A DNA stretch of 64,000 nt from Paenibacillus montanisoli. GTDB lineage: Bacteria; Bacillota; Bacilli; Paenibacillales; Paenibacillaceae. Below are positions 56,109 through 64,000 of the stretch, piece after piece. A model generated the notes under the pieces. That model saw only the letters and a list, made by a program, of their open reading frames with translations. It was not told the DNA's origin and did no database searches. Within the stretch, counting starts at the first letter, position 1. Each line of letters begins with the position of its first letter. Made by a program: the position numbers and the translations under genes. The DNA lies in the NCBI RefSeq assembly GCF_003268025.1, contig NZ_QLUW01000001.1:372001-436000 (forward strand), written 5' to 3'.

Positions 56109-56695
56109 TTCATTTGCGCCATAGCAGGCAATGCATGGAGCGTTCCAGTGTTGGGCTTTCTATTCATAAAGATAAATAAGCTGCCTATTTTTAAATAGCA
56201 GTCCAAGCTGAACGCGTATACGCGTGTTCCGCTTAGTAAGATGCCAAATGCAGTCGTATAAAGAGTAAGGCTCATGACATTGATATTGCCTGAAAGAATG
56301 AAATTAATATGCATAAATAGACAAATCAGAACGGAAGGGAAGATCATGAAACCTGCTATGAGAAAGAGGCCGACAATGATTTGAACAACCGGTATGGCAT
56401 AATTTAAAACCATCACTTGATTTAACGCGACGTCCTCAATAAGACTTTTATAAAATCCCGGAACATTTGGCTTATCCAATGCTTTTATCAAATAATCCGT
56501 CAGAAAAACGCCAGGCTGAGCAAACCATGAATGACCTGAAGAACCGCCTTCCCCTAATACTTTCGTTACCCCCGCCAACAACCAACCCACACCGAACAGA
56601 ACGCGCATGAGAGCAAATAAGGCCCGCCATCCCCATATACTCCATGTTCTCAGATCAGCTGAATGGAACTGGCTTTTAACAACTTTATTTCTCAT
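56093..56695 (-). CDS. DoxX family membrane protein, Fur-box controlled
   Basis: 200 residues with four membrane helices. ALMRVLFGVGWLLAGVTKVLGEGGSSGHSWFAQPGVFLTDYLIKAL and VALNQVMVLNYAIPVVQIIVGLFLIAGF match the DoxX/TQO-small-subunit-like family. Such proteins take part in membrane redox chemistry or oxidant defence. A Fur-like box at 56712-56726 lies 17 bases before the start, so it should respond to iron. The ATG at 56695 is chosen because GGAGGGG lies eight bases upstream. Confidence 0.75.
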   Translation of the reverse strand: MRNKVVKSQFHSADLRTWSIWGWRALFALMRVLFGVGWLLAGVTKVLGEGGSSGHSWFAQPGVFLTDYLIKALDKPNVPGFYKSLIEDVALNQVMVLNYAIPVVQIIVGLFLIAGFMIFPSVLICLFMHINFILSGNINVMSLTLYTTAFGILLSGTRVYAFSLDCYLKIGSLFIFMNRKPNTGTLHALPAMAQMKSPTS

Positions 56696-56711
56696 AATAA
56701 ACCCCTCCAAG

Positions 56712-56726
56712 TAAGAATCATTCTCA
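56712..56726 (-). promoter_or_regulatory. Fur-like box before doxX-like gene
   Basis: TGAGAATGATTCTTA on the minus strand fits the 7-1-7 Fur box (TGATAATNATTATCA) with three outer differences. It sits directly upstream of the ribosome site. Confidence 0.65.
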
Positions 56727-56900
56727 GTTGAACGATGACGTCGTTATTCTACAGCAATCACCTTAAAAACTATTAAATAAATAATTAAAAAGGATTAATA
56801 GTCATGGCCGGTTTTAGAGCTGCGGCGAATTCGAGTAAATCATTAATGGTTGTTAATGTTCTTTTAATCCGAATTTTAGAATGTCTTGGTATTGTTGTTC

Positions 56901-56919
56901 AGTGATAATTATTCTCACT
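56901..56919 (+). promoter_or_regulatory. Fur box before the FTR1 operon
   Basis: AGTGATAATTATTCTCACT is a 9-1-9 palindrome with one mismatch and contains a near-perfect 7-1-7 Fur box. It lies 12 bases before the ribosome site of the FTR1 gene. Confidence 0.85.
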
Positions 56920-56946
56920 TAACTTATTAAGGAGGTGACATGCTGG

Positions 56947-58479
56947 ATGACAGTAACGGTGAATCGTGTCTGCGCGAGTGCTCTTTTAATGTTAACGCTA
57001 TTCATTGCATGCTTTTCGCAGCAAGTACGGGCGCAACAAGAAGATACGCTGAAAGAGAAGGTTGTCCAGACCGCTCGATTTATTAACACCATCCCCGTCG
57101 AATACTCATTAGGGGTTGATAAAAACGGGGAAGTGCTTAACTGGGGTGAATATAAAGAAGCGAAGATTTATGTGGGAAGAGCAAAAGCAGAATTGAAATC
57201 CATTCGTTCCTCGTTATCGGAAATCGACAAGGATGCGACGATCAAAGTGACAGAAGGTCTTGATGATCTCACGCAAAAAATAAATGATCGGCACGAGCCG
57301 AAACATATCGCCGACTTATCGGCCGAACTATCCGCGGAGCTTCTGAATATTGTCGGTCTGTCTCAAAGCAAGGGAGAAAATGCGGCAGCGACAATGGAAG
57401 AGATAAACGCTTCGTTAGATCGCGTTTATGTAACCTATCAGCAAGGTGATATCGAAGCGGCACTGACAGAAGCTCTGAACGCTTACGCCTTGTTTGGACC
57501 ATTGGAATCGAAGGTTGCAGCACAAGATAAGAAGCTGCTCATTCAATCCGAACTCAAGTTTGCATCCATCAGGGAACTGATCAGTTCAAAGGCTAGCCTA
57601 GCTAATCTGCAAACTGAAATCGAAGCTTTAAAAGGCGATCTCCAGAGCGTTAACAAATTGCTTGCCGCACCCGCGAACCCGATTTCATTATTTATCGATT
57701 CGCTGCTCATTATGTTGCGTGAAGGCTTGGAAGCGATTTTGGTAATCGGAGCCTTAACTTCATTCCTCATTAAAGCGGGTCATCGAAACAAGTTAAAGAG
57801 TATTTATTGGGGAGCCGGAGGAGCAATTGCAGCAAGTTTGCTCACAGCTCTTCTATTACAAACCTTCCTTTCCGTTAGCGGGGCAAGCCGGGAAGCGATG
57901 GAAGGATTTACGATGATCGCAGCTGCAGCGGTTCTCATGTGGGTTAGCTTCTGGTTGGCTCGCAAGGCTAAGGCATCACGATGGAAGCAATTCGTAGAAG
58001 GCAGAATGAAGCATTCCATTGCAACGGGCAGTTTGTTTACTCTTGGCATGACCGCTTTCTTGGCCGTATATCGGGAAGGCTTTGAGACGATTCTCTTTTA
58101 TCAAGCTCTATTCGCGATGAGCGGTTCCGATTCGGTTGTTGCAAGCGGTTTAGCTGGAGGCTTGTTATTTCTCGGGATTGTTTACTATGCCTTCAACCGT
58201 TATGCGGTAAAAATCCCGTTGAAGCCTTACTTTCTAGCGACAAGCATCTTATTAACCGTGCTGGCCTTCCGATTCTTGGGGTATGGCATTCGCGAGTTGC
58301 AGTTTGCCGGTTCCCTTCGCTCAACGGAGATTCATGGCATGCCCGAAATGAATGTGTTAGGCATCTATCCAACGGTAGAGGTGATCGCAGCACAGAGCGG
58401 ATTACTGATGTTTCTATTGCTAGGTTTCATTATTCATGTAAGAAATAAATTTCAAGGAGAGCGTAAACATGTTGCATAA
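56947..58479 (+). CDS. FTR1/EfeU-type iron permease with N-terminal extracytoplasmic domain
   Basis: 510 residues. A signal peptide (about 1-30) leads a helical extracytoplasmic region of about 215 residues, then seven membrane helices. The FTR1 iron motifs are REGLE at 258-262 and REGFE at 376-380. Such permeases import iron with help from a periplasmic or surface partner. The ATG at 56947 is chosen because AAGGAGG lies about 11 bases upstream; GTG 56935 overlaps that site. It overlaps the P19-like gene by 11 bases, and is regulated by Fur judging from the box upstream. Confidence 0.92.
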   Translation: MTVTVNRVCASALLMLTLFIACFSQQVRAQQEDTLKEKVVQTARFINTIPVEYSLGVDKNGEVLNWGEYKEAKIYVGRAKAELKSIRSSLSEIDKDATIKVTEGLDDLTQKINDRHEPKHIADLSAELSAELLNIVGLSQSKGENAAATMEEINASLDRVYVTYQQGDIEAALTEALNAYALFGPLESKVAAQDKKLLIQSELKFASIRELISSKASLANLQTEIEALKGDLQSVNKLLAAPANPISLFIDSLLIMLREGLEAILVIGALTSFLIKAGHRNKLKSIYWGAGGAIAASLLTALLLQTFLSVSGASREAMEGFTMIAAAAVLMWVSFWLARKAKASRWKQFVEGRMKHSIATGSLFTLGMTAFLAVYREGFETILFYQALFAMSGSDSVVASGLAGGLLFLGIVYYAFNRYAVKIPLKPYFLATSILLTVLAFRFLGYGIRELQFAGSLRSTEIHGMPEMNVLGIYPTVEVIAAQSGLLMFLLLGFIIHVRNKFQGERKHVA

Positions 58480-59092
58480 AAAACAGTTCGTGGTCGTACT
58501 CTTGTTGTCTCTAGTTATCTTGTTGCTTGCCGGATGCGGTTCCAAAGAAGGAGCGAATTCGAATTCCTCGCATCCTGAATCAACTGAAGCGGCAGCAGGT
58601 AATATGCCAGCTAATAACGCCAGCGCAGAAGTCGTTGACGCAGCGGCAGGTCCAGCAGATGTAGCAATCGGGAAGGAAAACAAGTTTGGCACTGAATTCG
58701 CTTTTGTTTATATACCGGTTGCAAAGGATGTTCACCCGGCAGCTTATCATGGCATGCCAGGAGACAAAGAGGCGGATATTCACCTTGAAGGTGACTTTCA
58801 TGCCATTGAAGATAATAAATGGGGGTTTGCGCCTGGAGACTGGATCCCGGGCATGAAAGTCACCTACGAAGCCGTAAATCAACAAACGGGAGATAAGCTA
58901 TCAGGGCAGCTTTATCCGATGACAGCCGGTGATGGTCCTCACTACGGGTTAAATGTCAAAATGCCAAGTGAAGGCACCTATGATTTTACTTTCTGGGTGG
59001 AGCTGGATACGGACAACTTTGCATATCATGATGTGGAAGAATGGTGGACGAAACAAGAGTTTAAGTATTCAGCTGACTTTAAGAGACAATAA
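58469..59092 (+). CDS. P19/Tp34-type iron-binding lipoprotein
   Basis: 207 residues. Lipobox LLAGC (lipidated cysteine about 19), then an acidic linker, then a cupredoxin-like domain recognised by FVYIPVAKDVHPAAYHGMPG, DIHLEGDFHAIEDNKWGFAPGDWIPGMKVTYE and DGPHYGLNVKMPSEGTYDFTFWVEL. The metal-ligand histidines and methionine of the P19/Tp34 family (Fe2+ transport partner of FTR1-type permeases) can be seen in these strands. It should present iron or copper-iron to the permease. It overlaps the FTR1 gene and ends at a terminator. Confidence 0.9.
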   Translation: MLHKKQFVVVLLLSLVILLLAGCGSKEGANSNSSHPESTEAAAGNMPANNASAEVVDAAAGPADVAIGKENKFGTEFAFVYIPVAKDVHPAAYHGMPGDKEADIHLEGDFHAIEDNKWGFAPGDWIPGMKVTYEAVNQQTGDKLSGQLYPMTAGDGPHYGLNVKMPSEGTYDFTFWVELDTDNFAYHDVEEWWTKQEFKYSADFKRQ

Positions 59093-59103
59093 TCGACATG
59101 CGG

Positions 59104-59127
59104 GCCACCCCTAAGGGGTGGCTTTCT
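59104..59127 (+). terminator. Terminator after the iron uptake pair
   Basis: GCCACCCC and GGGGTGGC pair around three bases, followed by TTTCT, 11 bases after the stop. Confidence 0.8.
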
Positions 59128-59215
59128 GCTAAATGAATTCGTAAATAGTCAATATTTCACGGAGGATAGGGTCGATATTCCTCTTGGAAATGGTGCTGGC
59201 TTGCGTTATAGTGGT

Positions 59216-59240
59216 TAGAATGATAATGATTATCATTCTA
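59216..59240 (+). promoter_or_regulatory. Perfect 25-bp palindromic Fur box before two-component system
   Basis: TAGAATGATAAT, one central G, ATTATCATTCTA: a perfect 12-1-12 palindrome that includes the ideal Fur core. It lies 27 bases before the response regulator start and would overlap its promoter (TTGCGT at 59201 could be the -35). Confidence 0.92.
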
Positions 59241-59267
59241 AATGAGTGAGTTTGAGAGGGAAATGCA

Positions 59268-59942
59268 ATGCGTGTGCTATTGGTTGAGGATGAGACGAAG
59301 GTTGCCCGCTTTATTTCACAAGGGTTGAAAGAGCATCACTATGTTGTCGATGTGGCAAGCGACGGTGAGATGGCTTCTGAGCTTGTTTATATGGAAGAGT
59401 ATGATTTGATCATCGTTGACATTATGATACCGAAGAAAAACGGGCTTCGGCTGATTCGGGAATTGAGGTCGAACGGAACGAACACACCGATTCTGGTACT
59501 CAGTGCCAAAAATTCCGTTGGCGATAAAGTAGAGGGGCTCGATACGGGAGCGGACGATTTTATGACAAAACCGTTTGCTTTCTCGGAGTTGCTAGCCCGA
59601 ATGAGGTGTTTGTTACGACGAAAGACGGAGAGTGCAGCCCCTCTTCTACAAGTATCGGACTTGACGTTGAATCCTTCCACGAGAGAAGTGATGCGGGGCG
59701 GGCGCCCTATTGGCATTTCCAACAAGGAATATGCGATTTTGGAATTTATGATGAGAAATGCAGGCAGGATCCTGTCCCGAACCTTAATTCTTGAACATGT
59801 TTGGATGGATGCATACAATACGGGGACGAATGTTGTGGATGTTTATATTAACCATCTGCGGAATAAAATCGACAAAGACTTCGATTTGAAGATGATCCAT
59901 ACCGTTTACAGCGTAGGTTATGTACTTAGAGGAGAAGAATGA
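59268..59942 (+). CDS. OmpR/PhoB-family response regulator (iron-controlled)
   Basis: 224 residues. Receiver domain with VEDE acidic pair, phospho-acceptor D51 in LIIVDIMIPKKNG and K of FMTKPFAF. C-terminal winged helix with ISNKEYAILEFMMRNAGRILSRTLILEHVWM and VDVYINHLRNKID...TVYSVGYVL. It is directly behind a perfect Fur box, and it overlaps the sensor kinase by four bases. The target genes probably include the adjacent iron transport operon, though no direct evidence of that is visible. Confidence 0.94.
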   Translation: MRVLLVEDETKVARFISQGLKEHHYVVDVASDGEMASELVYMEEYDLIIVDIMIPKKNGLRLIRELRSNGTNTPILVLSAKNSVGDKVEGLDTGADDFMTKPFAFSELLARMRCLLRRKTESAAPLLQVSDLTLNPSTREVMRGGRPIGISNKEYAILEFMMRNAGRILSRTLILEHVWMDAYNTGTNVVDVYINHLRNKIDKDFDLKMIHTVYSVGYVLRGEE

Positions 59943-61336
59943 CTAGCATGCGTTTTTTTAAAAGTATCGGCTGGAAGATCGCAATCTGGCATTCGATCAT
60001 CTTCATGTTCATTTTATCTCTCTTTAGCGGTTTGCTATATATGATATTTTCCGATTCGCTAACCGATGAAGTGGATTCGATGCTTGCTCGAAAAGGGGAC
60101 ATGATTGCCTATTGCATTGAGCGCGGGCGTCCGTCTTCTGAAATCGAGAACTATATGAATGGATTGCCTGTTTCGAGCGGGATTGAGAAAGAAGAGATGT
60201 ACTGGCAAGTCGAAGACGGCCAGGGGAACGTTATTGCAGCCTCGCAGAATCTGCATGGAGAGCGCATTAGCGTTTCGGAAACGTTGGAGAAGACGGAAAA
60301 CCGTATTATCAGATGGGATCCCGAATTGAACGGCATTCCGCTTCGCGCCATGTCCCTCCCGCTGATCACCCATCAAAAAACAACCTATCGAATTACGGTG
60401 GCTGCTAACGACAGGATCAAGCATTTTGCCATTGAGCAGCTGCGAAACATGACCATCTTCTGCGTCATCGGATTCTTAGGCATTGCAATCGTGATGGGAT
60501 GGCTTGTCTCAAGAAAAACCTTGCAGCCGATTCAGACCATCATTACCGCAGCGAATCAAATGACAGCCACGAGTTTGCATGAGAGACTGCCCATTGAAGG
60601 ACCGGAAGACGAATTGCAGATGTTGGCCAAAACGATGAACGGGATGATTGACCGATTAGAAGTCTCCTTTGCCCGCATTCAGCAGTTCACTTCCGACGTT
60701 TCCCATGAGCTCCGCACTTCATTAACGATTATGCGCGGTGAAGTGGATGTAGCATTAAGCAAAGACAGAACAGCAGAAGAGTACAGGCAGGTGCTCCTCT
60801 CCGTTTTGGAAGAGGTTATCTATCTGTCCGACATGGTCGAGAAATTTTTATCCATGTCTACAGAAACCTCGAATGCTAAACAGATCACGCTAAAAGCAAT
60901 TGACGGAAACGCAATGTTCGACTATCTCCGGAATCGTTTTCTGCCTATGATCGAGAACAAACGAATGGAGCTGCATGTGCGGACCGCCGAATCCTTAATC
61001 CTCCATGGTGATGAAGATCTGCTGCGAAGCTTGTTTGTTAATCTGATTGAAAATGCCATCAAGTACACCCCTGAGGGTGGAACAGTGGTTATTCACGCGA
61101 AGAACAAAGGGGAATTCGCCCAAATCCAAGTGATGGATAACGGGATTGGGATTCCCGAACAGCATGTGCCCTTTATATTTGAGCGTTTCTATCGGGTGGA
61201 TGATTCCAGAACAAGAAGCCAAGGCGGAACAGGGTTGGGTCTATCATTGTGTAAATGGATTGCAGAGGTTCACAAAGGAACTATTGAAGTTCATAGCAAG
61301 CCAGAGCAAGGGACTACCGTGACTGTATCATTATAA
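59939..61336 (+). CDS. Sensor histidine kinase of the iron-linked two-component system
   Basis: 465 residues. Two membrane helices (about 12-36 and 168-190) flank a roughly 130-residue extracellular sensor. HAMP region (SRKTLQPIQTIITAANQM) precedes the HisKA box SHELRTSLTIMRGEV with H256; the usual proline after the threonine is serine here (TSL instead of TPL). N box NLIENAIKYTPEGG, G1 DNGIGIP and G2 GGTGLGLSLCKW are intact, so the kinase should be active. ATGA overlap with the response regulator. Confidence 0.94.
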   Translation: MTSMRFFKSIGWKIAIWHSIIFMFILSLFSGLLYMIFSDSLTDEVDSMLARKGDMIAYCIERGRPSSEIENYMNGLPVSSGIEKEEMYWQVEDGQGNVIAASQNLHGERISVSETLEKTENRIIRWDPELNGIPLRAMSLPLITHQKTTYRITVAANDRIKHFAIEQLRNMTIFCVIGFLGIAIVMGWLVSRKTLQPIQTIITAANQMTATSLHERLPIEGPEDELQMLAKTMNGMIDRLEVSFARIQQFTSDVSHELRTSLTIMRGEVDVALSKDRTAEEYRQVLLSVLEEVIYLSDMVEKFLSMSTETSNAKQITLKAIDGNAMFDYLRNRFLPMIENKRMELHVRTAESLILHGDEDLLRSLFVNLIENAIKYTPEGGTVVIHAKNKGEFAQIQVMDNGIGIPEQHVPFIFERFYRVDDSRTRSQGGTGLGLSLCKWIAEVHKGTIEVHSKPEQGTTVTVSL

Positions 61337-61368
61337 GACCTTCGAGCCGTAGACATGAAGACATAAAT

Positions 61369-61416
61369 AGAGGTTGATCCGTTAGCTGCATAACCTGACG
61401 GATCAACCTCTTTATT
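61369..61416 (+). terminator. Terminator of the two-component system
   Basis: AGAGGTTGATCCGT pairs perfectly with ACGGATCAACCTCT around a 15-base loop, then TTATTT. It may also serve the convergent GNAT gene. Confidence 0.85.
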
Positions 61417-61429
61417 TGAGTACAGACGA

Positions 61430-61891
61430 TTATGCAAGTAGTTTCTCGAAGATCAAGACATTGAAACCGTCAATTATAGCAGGCTCCTTCTGCTGATACC
61501 CGTTATTCTCAAATAGCTTCTGTGCGCCGAGTTGATTCTCGAGGGTATCCAGGTAGAGACTGCGAATCCCAAGCTGTCTTGCTTTCTGCTCCAAATTCGA
61601 TAGAATTTGTTGGCCATAGCCTTTTTTCTGGAAACTCGGATGTACACGGAGACGTTTGATTTCTGCTTTTCCTTCTTCAAGAATTTTCAACCCGCCCATG
61701 GCCAAAACGACGCCGTCTTTACCGGTGCCGACAAGAAATTCCCCGCCGGTCGCCAAGTACTGCTCAGGAATATGAAGGATGTCGTGATAATGCTGATGGG
61801 TAGGCTCGACATTTGCTTCCGAGATGACTAATAAATGAATTCGCCAAAGATCATCCGTATCCAGTGTAGAGTAAGGCCGAATTGTAATCAT
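61430..61891 (-). CDS. GNAT family N-acetyltransferase
   Basis: 153 residues. The acetyl-CoA site RLRVHPSFQKKGYGQQILSNLEQKARQLG and the motif B stretch LYLDTLENQLGAQKLFENNGYQQ are unmistakable. Residues ahead of it (GVVLAMGGLKILEEGKAEIK) are the standard antiparallel strands. The substrate cannot be predicted. AGGAGGTAGTACCT precedes the ATG. Confidence 0.9.
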   Translation of the reverse strand: MITIRPYSTLDTDDLWRIHLLVISEANVEPTHQHYHDILHIPEQYLATGGEFLVGTGKDGVVLAMGGLKILEEGKAEIKRLRVHPSFQKKGYGQQILSNLEQKARQLGIRSLYLDTLENQLGAQKLFENNGYQQKEPAIIDGFNVLIFEKLLA

Positions 61892-62275
61892 AGGTACTAC
61901 CTCCTTTGCGTCATGTATGTAATATAATCTAACATTAAACTCGTGACAAATAAGCCTTTCTTATATTTGATTATAGAAATTTATATAATTGGTTTATGAG
62001 TGGGATGCGCGTTGTACACGTACGATTTAATCAAAATTCGCTTTATTATTCGTCTATTAGAGATTGAATGAAATCTATATTACACATATTTTACAGTTCT
62101 TATTGAAATATAAGATAATATAAAGTACAGTAGAAAGAGATAATTTGCGTAAGAAAACATGACATTAATTCAATATTATTGTATAGATCGAATACAGATC
62201 TGTAGTAATGCGTTAATTTGTGTAAGGTTTTCTACGATGGATCCTATCTTCAGCTGGATTGCGGGGTAATTAAGC
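61892..62275. other. AT-rich intergenic region before nirB
   Basis: About 380 bases without a gene. It is strongly AT-rich and probably holds the promoter and control sites for nirB. I searched by eye for Fnr, TnrA and ResD type boxes and did not find a convincing match. Confidence 0.4.
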
Positions 62276-64000
62276 ATGGGGAAACAAAAGCTTGTTTTAA
62301 TAGGTAATGGAATGGCGGGAGTGCGCTGTGTGGAAGAAATTTTGGCGCTGGCGCCGGATCGATTCGAGATTACGATTTTTGGCAAAGAACCTCATCCGAA
62401 TTATAACCGTATTATGCTCTCCAAGGTGCTGCAAGGCGACACGGCCATAAGTGACATTACCATCAATGATTGGCAGTGGTACCAGGATAATGGGATCACG
62501 CTTTATACGGGCGATCCGGTGACCAGGATTGATACAGTCAAGCGAAGAGTGCTCAGCGAAAAAGGGCGTTCGGTTGAATACGATCAGCTGATTATCGCTA
62601 CCGGCTCGCTGCCGTTCATGCTTCCTCTTCCTGGCGCTGACAAGCAGGGCGTAACGGCTTTTCGCGATATTAATGACTGCAACCGTATGCTGGAAGCTTC
62701 AAAATTGTACAAAAGAGCGGTCGTGATCGGCGGCGGACTGCTTGGATTAGAGGCGGCCCGCGGCTTGCTCAACCTCGGTATGGAGGTTCATGTCGTTCAT
62801 ATTTTCAATTATTTGATGAACCGCCAGCTTACCCCGACATCAGCAGGCATGCTGCGCAAAGAGCTGGAGATGCAAGGCATGCGTTTCCATATGGGAAAAC
62901 AAACGGAAAAAATCATCGGTAAAAAACGGGCGGAAGGGCTTCAATTCAAGGACGGAAGCAAATTGGAAGCCGATTTAGTCGTCATCGCGGTCGGCGTTCG
63001 CCCGAACATCAAGCTGGCGGCGGATAGCGGTATCGAGACCAATCGTGCGATCGTCGTTAATGATTTTATGGAAACGAATGTGCCCGGCGTATTCGCGGTC
63101 GGGGAATGTGCGGAGCATCGCAATATGGTGTACGGTCTTGTAGCGCCATTATATGAGCAGGGTAAAGTGCTGGCTAAGAAAATCTGCGCGATCGAGACGG
63201 AGGGCTACGAAGGTTCGATTCTCTATTCCCAATTGAAGGTGTCGGGCGTAGAGGTGTTTTCCGCTGGGGAGATCCGCGATTCCGAAATCACGGCCTCTCA
63301 TAAAGTGATTGATGGCGTACGAAATACTTATAAGAAAATCGCCATTCGCGACAATAAAATCGTAGGAGCGGTGCTTTTCGGCGACAGCAGCGAAGGCAAT
63401 AAGCTGCTCGGCTATATTAAGCAGCAGGCGGATGTATCCGAACTGGATAAACCGGCTGTGAGCGGCGGTGTGGATGAAGCCTATGCCGCTTCTATATCGC
63501 TTACTGCAACCGTGTGCTCCTGTAATGGCGTAACTAAAGGAGCGATAATGGATGCGGTTCGCGACAACGGCTGCGAATCGGTCGAAGACGTTCGCGCATG
63601 TACGCGCGCTTCGGGCACATGCGGCGGCTGCAAGCCGCTCGTATCCGCGATGCTGCAGCTAGCGCTCCAGAGCAAAGATTCGGCTTCCGTGCAGAAGGAG
63701 ACCGTGTGCGGATGTACCGCATTCAGCCATGATGAACTACGCCAAGCGGTGCGCCGGACAAGATATAGGACTGCATATGAAGTTATGAAAGATTTGCGCT
63801 GGAGTAAGGAGAATGGATGCGATGTGTGTCGTTCGGCCTTGCGCTACTATGTCGGTTTAGCGCTGGAAGGCAGTGAGGACACTCGCGCTAAATTGGAAGA
63901 GGAGTCTCCAGCTGCTATAAGCCTGCACGCTGATAACATGGTTACTATCGCGCCTCGCATGTATGGCGGTGTTACAAGCTCTGAACAGTTAAGGCAAATC
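62276..64000 (+). CDS. nirB: NAD(P)H nitrite reductase large subunit, 3' partial
   Basis: 575 codons are visible and the frame runs off the end. FAD-binding GNGMAGVRCVEEIL at the N-terminus, NYNRIMLSKVL, and the NAD site VVIGGGLLGLEAARGL define the pyridine nucleotide-disulfide oxidoreductase part of NirB/NasD. A BFD-like 2Fe-2S domain follows (VCSCNGVTKGAI...SGTCGGCKPL). A second cysteine-containing BFD-like segment comes next (ETVCGCTAFSHDELRQAVR...ENGCDVCRSALRYYVG). The first residues of the sirohaem reductase domain begin before the cut. Start ATG 62276 has a modest ribosome site (GCGGGG). It should reduce nitrite to ammonium in the cytoplasm; nirD would be expected just beyond the window. 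Confidence 0.92.
   Translation, partial: MGKQKLVLIGNGMAGVRCVEEILALAPDRFEITIFGKEPHPNYNRIMLSKVLQGDTAISDITINDWQWYQDNGITLYTGDPVTRIDTVKRRVLSEKGRSVEYDQLIIATGSLPFMLPLPGADKQGVTAFRDINDCNRMLEASKLYKRAVVIGGGLLGLEAARGLLNLGMEVHVVHIFNYLMNRQLTPTSAGMLRKELEMQGMRFHMGKQTEKIIGKKRAEGLQFKDGSKLEADLVVIAVGVRPNIKLAADSGIETNRAIVVNDFMETNVPGVFAVGECAEHRNMVYGLVAPLYEQGKVLAKKICAIETEGYEGSILYSQLKVSGVEVFSAGEIRDSEITASHKVIDGVRNTYKKIAIRDNKIVGAVLFGDSSEGNKLLGYIKQQADVSELDKPAVSGGVDEAYAASISLTATVCSCNGVTKGAIMDAVRDNGCESVEDVRACTRASGTCGGCKPLVSAMLQLALQSKDSASVQKETVCGCTAFSHDELRQAVRRTRYRTAYEVMKDLRWSKENGCDVCRSALRYYVGLALEGSEDTRAKLEEESPAAISLHADNMVTIAPRMYGGVTSSEQLRQI

Overview
The window reads as chromosomal DNA of an endospore-forming Firmicute, most likely Paenibacillaceae (Paenibacillus or Cohnella type). 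This is inferred from strong AGGAGG ribosome sites with frequent GTG/TTG starts, a GerA-type spore germination operon, YesMN/LplABC-style sugar loci, a Firmicute BirA operator and lipoproteins with LxGC lipoboxes. No 16S or tRNA gene is present to confirm it.

Layout. 1-7.3 kb: housekeeping and miscellaneous genes (YczE/YitT-like membrane protein cut by the window edge, HIT protein, short MscS-like channel, two APH-fold kinases, a copper-amine-oxidase-N stalk protein, an alpha/beta hydrolase, two small unknown proteins), then an IS3-type transposase scrap. 7.6-28.8 kb: a galactoside-use island with an inferred cytoplasmic and a secreted (double CBM) melibiase-like enzyme, two CUT1 permeases, a YesN/YesM two-component system, a solute-binding lipoprotein, a GH36 alpha-galactosidase, a DUF4380 protein, an AraC regulator, a 1113-residue DUF5107-TPR protein and a NagB-like deaminase with an altered catalytic residue. 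28.8-37.5 kb: single genes (SRPBCC, acyltransferase-3, DUF3267, GNATs, DinB, a P-loop/LuxR regulator, Ohr). 37.5-38.2 kb: a 51-bp tandem repeat and a chemotaxis-receptor remnant. 38.2-46.1 kb: a BirA-controlled biotin operon bioA-D-B-F-H-C that runs, with no visible terminator, into a TPP riboswitch and thiC. 46.2-49.3 kb: a deletion scar joining a GntR fragment to a headless metallophosphoesterase/PQQ-propeller gene, then a secreted EEP-family nuclease/phosphatase. 49.3-55.2 kb: a LysM-GMC oxidoreductase and a ger operon (A, C, small protein, B). 55.2-61.4 kb: a sugar-phosphate isomerase-like gene and a Fur-boxed iron region (DoxX protein, FTR1 permease, P19/Tp34-like lipoprotein, two-component system). 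61.4-64 kb: a GNAT and the first 575 codons of NAD(P)H nitrite reductase nirB, cut by the window end.

How it fits together. In the sugar island the secreted enzyme would act outside, the binding protein and two permeases would import the products (their ATPase is not in the window, as is usual for CUT1 systems sharing MsmK-type ATPases), the cytoplasmic enzymes would finish hydrolysis, and YesMN plus the AraC protein would sense the sugar. In the iron region three separate Fur-like boxes suggest that uptake genes and a dedicated two-component system are all derepressed in iron shortage. Several intergenic stretches hold decayed genes (IS3 transposase, MCP, GntR/metallophosphoesterase, two unidentified 3' ends) and short repeats whose period is a multiple of three.
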